Position numbers and translations under genes: made by a program. A stretch of 64,000 nt of DNA from Paragyromitra xinjiangensis (lineage: Eukaryota; Ascomycota; Pezizomycetes; Pezizales; Discinaceae), in the NCBI GenBank assembly GCA_038503065.1, contig JBCAMK010000004.1:1315001-1379000 (forward strand), written 5' to 3'. Below, in pieces: positions 58,232-64,000 of this stretch (the first letter of the stretch is position 1; each line of letters starts with the position of its first letter). A model generated the notes under the pieces. It had not been told where the DNA came from. It saw nothing but the letters and a program-made list of their open reading frames with translations, and did no database searches.

Positions 58232-59891
58232 CTAAGCATACACAGTAGCTGTAACAGTTACACAAGTTCCAGTAGCCGTTGGCGTCGGCGTCGGCGTAGT
58301 TGTAGTTGTGCTCGCCACAGTTATACCTCTGTATTACCCGCGTACCCGGTTAGCGGTGATCGGGACTGTGTGACAGGGGGGTGCTTACGCTAGAAGAATC
58401 TCAGGCTGTCCATTTGAGACATTGACACAAATGTTTCCGCTCGAGCCCGCGGTGTAAGTTGCTGTTCCAAGAGCGCTGGTGAACACCGTTCCTGAAGCCA
58501 CGTTGGTGTTGAAACAGTATTGCCCACTGGTGCCACTACCCCCATTGGTCGTAAGCACAACGACCTTTCCACCGAGTCTGCTGAAAGCGTAGGCAGTGTC
58601 AGTGACGTAAAGATGGACGTGGTCATTAGCTCCGAGACCTCCAGCGGCTTTCTTGGCGGCGAGAAGTTTCTTTATGAACGTGTAGATATCACCAGTGGTG
58701 GCATAGCCACTGCGCCACAGGTCTTCGCGATTCGCCGGATCAGAACCACCGGTGTAGGCCTGTTCGGTACCTCCGTAAAGGATAGGGATACCGCGGGATA
58801 AGATGGTGAAAGCGAGCGCATTCTTCAGGAGGGTCCAATCAGAGTTGATGTTCAAGAAACGCTGAACATCGTGATTGTCAAGGAAGGTTCCGAGAAGCTC
58901 AGGACGGGCAAAGTTGCTGCTGACAGAGTTGTGTTGGTTTACAAGACTCTGGAAAGTGACCTTTCGAGCATAAGAGTCGGTGATAGAATAGTACATTGGG
59001 AAATTAACCAAAGACGGCACGTAGTTTTGGTACGGCCCAACATAGGCTGGGTCTCCGTGGAAAACTTCCCCAGTGGCAAATACACCAGCTGCACTAACAA
59101 ATCCTGACCAGAAATCTTTCTCAACATGTTTGACTGTGTCTATACGGAGACCGTCGATTTGGTAAGTTGATACTAAGTTCCCAATCCAGCTTTGGAAAAT
59201 GCTTCTGACACCCGAATCTTCTGTTTTGATGTCAGGAAGATTGGCAATCCGACAGGTTTCAACCATAGCCTGGTTGTCGTAATCGGTGATATCACAAGCA
59301 GTGTGATAGTACCCGGCATTGTTGAAGGGGTTGAAAGTAGTGATATCTCCAGATCCCATATGGTTCGCTACGATATCCACCATGATATACATCCCCCTTG
59401 TGTGGATTGCGGTGATCAACGAAGTGAGGTCAGCGGCAGAACCGTAGTTGGTGTTGACCGAGTATAGATCTTTTGCCCAGTATCCATGATAACCACCATC
59501 CGTGTCTATCAAGAATGTTAGCACCAAAAGGGATCGTTACTATATAAATCACATGGAAGGTGATAACCTACTGGTAACAATCGGAGTAATCCAGATAGCA
59601 TCGAAACCCAATCCTTGGATGTAGTCGAGCCTTTGTTCCATTCCCTTCCATGTACCACCGCAGTAAGACGAGAGACTGCTACATGCGGTGGTACTGGAGC
59701 TAGAAGTCTTTGCAAATCTATCCGTAAGAACCTACGAGCATGTCAGCGAGGGTACAATTTCGAAACTCAGGCAGGAGAGAACGCACAAAGTAAATTGATC
59801 GTGTTTTCCATGCGTCGCTATCAGCCGAAAGAACGACTGAGGGAAGGAGAAGTCCAAGGAGACATGCGAATTTGGAGCGTAGGTTAACCAT
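58232..59891 (-). CDS. Secreted GH13 alpha-amylase (four exons)
   Basis: Exons 59787-59891, 59572-59731, 58389-59505 and 58232-58328 (introns 55, 66, 60 nt), 492 residues. Signal peptide at residues 1-22. The GH13 barrel has all landmarks of Taka-type amylase: [38 protein letters not shown], the calcium-site region DIVANHM, nucleophile Asp211 in GLRIDTVKH, acid/base Glu235 in GEVF, and stabiliser Asp301 in FLDNHD. The enzyme cuts internal alpha-1,4 bonds of starch outside the cell. After domain C a short last exon adds a Thr/Pro-rich tail ([15 protein letters not shown]) ending [10 protein letters not shown], too short for a CBM20. Neighbours are a CBM21 protein and a GH31 alpha-glucosidase. 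Confidence 0.95.
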
Positions 59892-61117
59892 TTTGATAGA
59901 GATCGAAAACTTTTAAACCCGTGTATGTCGGAAACCCGAATTGACCGTAATGATGAAATACAAAAAATAGAGGCAAGCTCAACTGGTTTTATATCGGACT
60001 AGCCAGAGAAATATTCTACCCCACCGACCCCAGATTATCCACAAGCAGGTACAGGCCACGCGAAAGCTAACAAGGAAGCCAAGAGACTTCCTTGCAGGGT
60101 AGATCTTCAAATCAATTCATATTCGGAACTGAATGTGTAACTATCGGTCGTCTTCGGGCTCGCTAAGGAATCGAATATTTCATTTCTCCGGCCGGCCTGC
60201 CTACCTGAGCAATAGCTTAAAGTTCATAATTAACCGGCCGGCCGCTAGAGCTCCGTTCCAAGACGTGTGAGACACCGAATCTATGGCGGAGAAGATTTCT
60301 CCCTGCCAAAAAGTCGTGAGAATACTAATAAGAGGTACCATGGAGATATCCTGGAAACCGAGATGTTGCGGGACATGTGACGATGTGGTTGGTTGCACTA
60401 CCACCAAGACGCGCAATTAATCTGTTGTAGTAGCTAGTTAGAGTACTGAAAGTGATCCGACTAGCTCGCCCCATCCACAAATAGGGGGTGGAGATAGTAA
60501 CAATCACAAAACTCCACCCGATCCTTATACCCCGCCAGTAAATTGCGAGAAATTCCGGGGTAACAAGCGGAGTAACCTAGCTCTTCAGGAGATTGATTGT
60601 TCCGAGACCCGTCTTGGCCCTCTGTTTCTCTACTGATCTGGACGTATACGGCAGTCAGCTGCCACAGAGGGTACTATATTGTCGACTTTTTTGTGCGAAC
60701 CAAGCGAAAAAAAACCATATCCAACATGAACTCAACTCACGGGAGGCGTCCCGGATTCCCCGTCCTTTAAATCCCGCCGTTCGCACGGCCTCGGTATCCT
60801 CCGGAAACTCAACGGCATCCCGGATGTTGATCGACCAGGCCTCAATCTAACCCCAGGGAAATTTGACTTCCTACCGACGCTCTCCACTCCATAGCGCAAT
60901 CAGGGGTAATGCGGGGCTCGCTTTTACTAGGTAACCCTTCCATACTCTGATTCATGCTTATCGTGAGACCTTCTAATGATGGCCTGGATGTTTGTTAGTT
61001 TTTTAAGAGCTCCAAGATGTCCCCCAGTAGATAAATTTAAAGCACAAGATTTCCTGTCTAAAGCCTTTGCACATACAACGCCGCTGATCAGCTTCCTCCG
61101 CCGTTAAACACCTCAAA
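59892..61117. promoter_or_regulatory. Divergent upstream region between alpha-amylase and CBM21 genes
   Basis: 1.2 kb shared by divergently transcribed amylase (minus) and starch-binding protein (plus), so shared control is plausible. It holds two copies of the palindrome CCGGCCGGCC (60188-60197 and 60234-60243), and a segment CCAAAAAGTCGTGAGAATAC near 60307 that resembles the end of the 10421 MITE. I see no CGG-N8-CGG site. Confidence 0.45.
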
Positions 61118-61728
61118 ATGAAATTCTTTACATTTTTCTCGATACTTAGCGCGCTGATCCTAAGCTGTTATGCCTCTCATCATCCTCTCGAGAAACGTGC
61201 AACCCAAGTGTCTGTCATCAGCTATACCTTCACCAACAACGTTCTAGCTGGGTCAATTAAGGTAACATCAATCCCCCGAACCCGTATTTACAAACCACAG
61301 CTGATACTTACGGTCATGCCCAAGATCCAAAATATTGCCTACACCAAGGTAGTAACTGTCGTTTATGCTGTCGGCAGTACATGGTCCGACACCCAGAAGT
61401 TCGCAGCCGCCTACTCCAGCGGACCAGGGTCAGATGGTTACGAAACTTGGACTTTCTCCGGTACCGCAACTGGAGCAACCCAATTTTACATTAAATATGA
61501 TGTTAGCGGCACATCGTAAGTATCCGTTTCAAGGCCCATATTTTTGATGCATGACTAAACATGGGTTTTTGGGATCCTATTAGGTACTACGACCCAGGAA
61601 ACAACGTCAACTATCAAATTTCAGCCGCTTCATCTAGTACTACTAGTTCTCGATGCACGGTAACGGTTACTACGACTATGGCACTGAAGTTGATGCCTCG
61701 TATGGCGGAAATTACCGGGATTTACTAG
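61118..61728 (+). CDS. Secreted starch-binding protein, CBM21
   Basis: Exon 1 61118-61515 and exon 2 61584-61728 (68-nt intron, GTAAGT donor), 180 residues. Signal peptide at residues 1-19 followed by a Kex2-type site (HHPLEKR). One CBM21 module fills residues 30-150: VVYAVGSTWSDTQKFAAAY, WTFSGTATGATQFYIKYDV and YYDPGNNVNYQI, the last being the typical CBM21 end. No catalytic domain is present, so it probably binds starch granules or helps retain enzymes; this is inference. The tail is Ser/Thr-rich and contains C-T-V-T-V-T-T-T, similar to the amylase tail. The last 18 residues are unlike a linker and might reflect a different 3' splice. Confidence 0.85.
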
Positions 61729-62105
61729 AAGCGATAGTGTACAAACGGTATGGAAGCTAGTCTTGGACTTATTAGTGTTAGGGAGAGAGGTGTTCTTGTA
61801 TATCTACTTGTGAAACGAAAGCTTCGGAAAAGTTTATGTAAGCGTGTAACACGTTATTGCTTGACCCTAATTGCTATCACACACCATGGCCCAACATCAG
61901 CTTCCTTTGTGAGATTCGTACCGTTTGTAAGACCCACTATCTAAATTATGATACTTGGGGTTTTCTAGCTATCCCATATTTCTAAAAGGAAAACATGCGT
62001 TTTTAAAAATATGTATGCAGGGGCCGATATCGATCGAGCTGATAGGTTAGCCTAATTTATATCCGAGCAATCATACTAGAGGGTTCTAGTAGCGCACGCG
62101 TGCAT
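61729..62105. other. Spacer
   Basis: 3' region of the CBM21 gene; no gene seen. Confidence 0.5.
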
Positions 62106-62486
62106 CTACCACCACTTTTGTAATTTGCTGCAGAAGTTTAACAACAATAGATAGCTGTCAGCGATCGGAAACCTAACGGTTGACCGCTGGTCAGCATGCA
62201 AGATAAACTGCCTTAAACTAAAGTACCCTATAGGAAATAAACCAAGCAGCAGCAGAGGGATTTTGCTCAAAGCTTGCTCGAGGCTTACGAACAACAACTT
62301 AAAGTCGATATCGATGGCCATGGCCAGATCTACTCTAGTATTTTTGCCGCTGTACGCGCCACGCACAACGTCGTACAACAAGCACTTCTTATTCACGGGG
62401 GGTATTAAGTCCGTGAGCATGAACTCCCTAAATAGGCAAACTATTCGTAGACTAGTTAACTCCGCAAACGCGATCTCCACAAACAT
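62106..62486 (-). mobile_element. Possible remnant of a Ty1/copia RNase H region
   Basis: A 126-codon frame keeps spaced residues of a copia RNase H end: EIAFAELTSLRIVCLFREF resembles the segment after the catalytic Glu, LLYDVVRGA resembles LYCDNQGA, and AIDIDFKLLFVSLEQ resembles KHIDIRYHFIRE-x-VEQ. Catalytic and Trp/His codons are lost. It is a decayed fragment if the reading is right; the match is by eye and weak in places. Confidence 0.35.
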
Positions 62487-63165
62487 GATCTCCGCAAAAC
62501 GGTTCGAGTGCTTGCATGTTGTCCTTGTTAATCACCTGCCAACTTTTTAAACCGTACCGGTAATCTTTCCGAATCCTTCTATAGCCGGCTAACAATCTGT
62601 CCGCGTAGAGGTTTTGCACTTAGCACCGATGTGTAGAAAGTGCTAATAGTGGTAGGATTTTGCCTAAGAGAAGGAACCAATGTTTGGTTCATCTTCAACA
62701 TTAAGCAATAGTAATATACACCGTGCGCCTTCCACCCCCAATTTTCGTCCTAGCTCTTTAGGTCTATGACGCTCTTTATTAATAGTTAGCAAGCGAGCAT
62801 GACCCAAGAATCTTACACAATGCATTTATATTTAACAAGGGTGGTTAACCTTTCCCTCTACATAGGGGTTATGCCTATATTTCTATCGAAGCAGATCGAA
62901 TAAGCTATGACACTAGTAAAAGCACACCGTCATGCTAACAGGCTCGGATCCCAAAAACCTTAGTTTTCCCGTATGCACCTATATGCTTATGTTCTTGGAG
63001 AAGTTCCAATCTTTTGCATTTGCATTCTCTCTACCGTGCCTTCCTGCAATGGCTTGGGCACCATGTATAAATATGTACCCTAGTCTACTTGATCGAGTAA
63101 TAGGCGAGGCCTTGGTATCCAAAATCTCTGGGCTACATATCCTCTACAGGCTCCAGATACATCGA
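62487..63165. other. Spacer
   Basis: No gene supported; a plus frame at 62932-63177 lacks family or splice evidence. Confidence 0.45.
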
Positions 63166-63378
63166 TTACATACATAATGTAGTGAACCTAGTCACGGTGG
63201 CTTTGGCTAGTGGCTTGGCATCTCTTGGCGATGAGACAGTGATTATTACGGAAGTTTGTACATCTCTCGGTGCAATGTCGGGGGGCGATATAAAAAACCT
63301 GGTCGAGAACTCACCGTGTTGAATACTCGGAGAATCTTCGGTGCAATTAATTGAGAGTGTTTGTGGTAGAGCAGCCAT
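63166..63378 (-). CDS. Small hypothetical protein (70 residues)
   Basis: Frame from ATG 63376-63378 to TAA 63166. It begins MAALPQTLSINCTEDSPSIQ and is soluble and Ser/Pro/Thr-rich. A GTGAGT donor-like site follows the 21st codon, so a longer spliced gene is possible. No family recognised. The frame extends upstream without break to an alternative start, giving 97 codons. Confidence 0.3.
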   Translation of the reverse strand: MAALPQTLSINCTEDSPSIQHGEFSTRFFISPPDIAPRDVQTSVIITVSSPRDAKPLAKATVTRFTTLCM

Positions 63379-63724
63379 GATCTTCGTCGCTAGCCCCGAG
63401 TTGAAGCCTCTCAGCCAATGAAATACAAGTATAAAGTAACGATATATGTAGATCGTCACGCAGGATGCCGGGAGAAGTGGCTCTGCGGCCCCGATGTGTA
63501 TTTATGCATATTTCTGCGGTGTATCAACCACGTTCAGTACAAGCGGAACACTCACGGCTTCACGGAATTCTCGCGAGAAAAGACTTCTGTCGATACAATC
63601 CACGGTAACTCCCGCAAAGTATTAAGGACAGATTCACAGTTAAAACAGCACTGAACCCCAACAACCAATTCCGTGAAGGCAGCAATTGAAGGCAGTGCCC
63701 GCGGAAGGTCTTCAAAGTGTCATC
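63379..63724. promoter_or_regulatory. Upstream region of the GH31 gene
   Basis: Probable promoter. Several CGG triplets (for example in CTGCGGCCCCG near 63483 and CACGGCTTCACGG near 63554) but no spacing that clearly matches an AmyR site. Confidence 0.35.
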
Positions 63725-64000
63725 ATGCACACACTTCGCACCGTCTCTCTCCTGTTTGTTATTGCGGCCGGTGCAAAAGCCGTGCCTTCGCTCGAAGCAC
63801 GAGCCCCAGATCTGGACTCCTGTCCCGGGTACACCGCGACAAACGTCATCAAAACCTCTTCGACGCTCACCGCAGATTTGAAGTTGGCAGGGAAGGCGTG
63901 TAACTTCTATGGGGCTGATATAGCTGAACTGCGGCTTGAAGTCAGCTACGATGATAGTATGTGCACGTGCCGATCCTTAGAGCTCATCCCAAAATATACG
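63725..64000 (+). CDS. GH31 alpha-glucosidase, 5' end (continues past window)
   Basis: ATG 63725; exon 1 63725-63956 (77 codons plus 1 nt), then a GTATGT donor, so the window ends inside intron 1. Signal peptide at residues 1-19, then a propeptide-like LEAR. The mature N-terminus DSCPGYTATNVIKTSSTLTA and LAGKACNFYGADIAELRLEV matches the N-terminal beta domain of secreted fungal GH31 alpha-glucosidases. Such enzymes release glucose from the ends of maltose and malto-oligosaccharides and complete starch breakdown begun by the amylase 4 kb away. The catalytic barrel lies outside the window. Confidence 0.88.
   Translation, partial: MHTLRTVSLLFVIAAGAKAVPSLEARAPDLDSCPGYTATNVIKTSSTLTADLKLAGKACNFYGADIAELRLEVSYDDSMCTCRSLELIPKYT

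Noticed and set aside
58390..59467. Plus- and minus-strand frames overlapping the alpha-amylase
   Set aside because: Shadows; the amylase frame has all catalytic residues.
1..64000. CRISPR arrays, bacterial operons or ribosome binding sites
   Set aside because: The DNA is fungal nuclear; no regularly spaced identical repeats or prokaryotic gene organisation were found.
1..64000. rRNA genes
   Set aside because: No 5S or large rRNA sequence recognised; the only RNA gene supported is tRNA-Cys.

Overview
The window is nuclear DNA of a filamentous ascomycete (Pezizomycotina; a Leotiomycetes-like fungus is my best guess, from family resemblance only). The evidence is short GT-AG introns (about 40-130 nt) with CTAAC-type branch points, a class I hydrophobin, a Zn2Cys6 regulator, Dal5-type permease and secreted starch enzymes, long gene-poor spacers, small inverted-repeat elements and C-to-T/G-to-A (RIP-like) decay of repeats. 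Several genes exist only as spliced reading frames; I rebuilt their exons by hand and checked that phases close.

Layout. 1-5.1 kb: the end of a charged K/E-rich protein and a gene joining one membrane helix to an integrase-like GPF segment and a chromodomain. 8.3-10 kb: F-box protein with about 15 ankyrin repeats (minus). 10.4-10.9 kb: a 463-bp MITE with TA target duplication. 11-20 kb: small spliced genes and pseudogene candidates. 16.4-30.8 kb: three dispersed paralogues of a divergent caspase-like (C14-type) protein, two with N-terminal membrane segments (2 and 4 helices) and one apparently soluble. Between them lie foldback elements and an ATGCAT-rich repeat with a tRNA-like Pol III box pair. 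33.6-34.2 kb: class I hydrophobin. 35.4-36.2 kb: unknown four-exon membrane protein. 37.4-40.0 kb: Zn2Cys6 transcription factor. 40.7 kb: tRNA-Cys(GCA). 43.5-44.4 kb: small unknown genes. 46.4-48.5 kb: six-exon fucosyltransferase-like type II membrane protein. 49.4-49.8 kb: small basic protein. 51.5 kb: a second, RIP-decayed copy of the ATGCAT repeat. 52.1-54.6 kb: 15-exon Dal5-like permease. 58.2-64 kb: secreted starch-utilisation group, GH13 alpha-amylase, CBM21 starch-binding protein and the start of a GH31 alpha-glucosidase.

How it fits together. The last 6 kb forms a coherent pathway: endo-cleavage of starch, binding, and glucose release. The most unusual content is the caspase-like trio: catalytic His and Cys are kept in all three while the N-termini differ (two-helix, four-helix, no helix), which suggests membrane-tethered and soluble members of one protease family. 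The F-box/ankyrin gene lies on the same side of the window but no functional link is shown. Spacers carry many degenerate copies of the fungal telomere motif TTAGGGTTAGGG.
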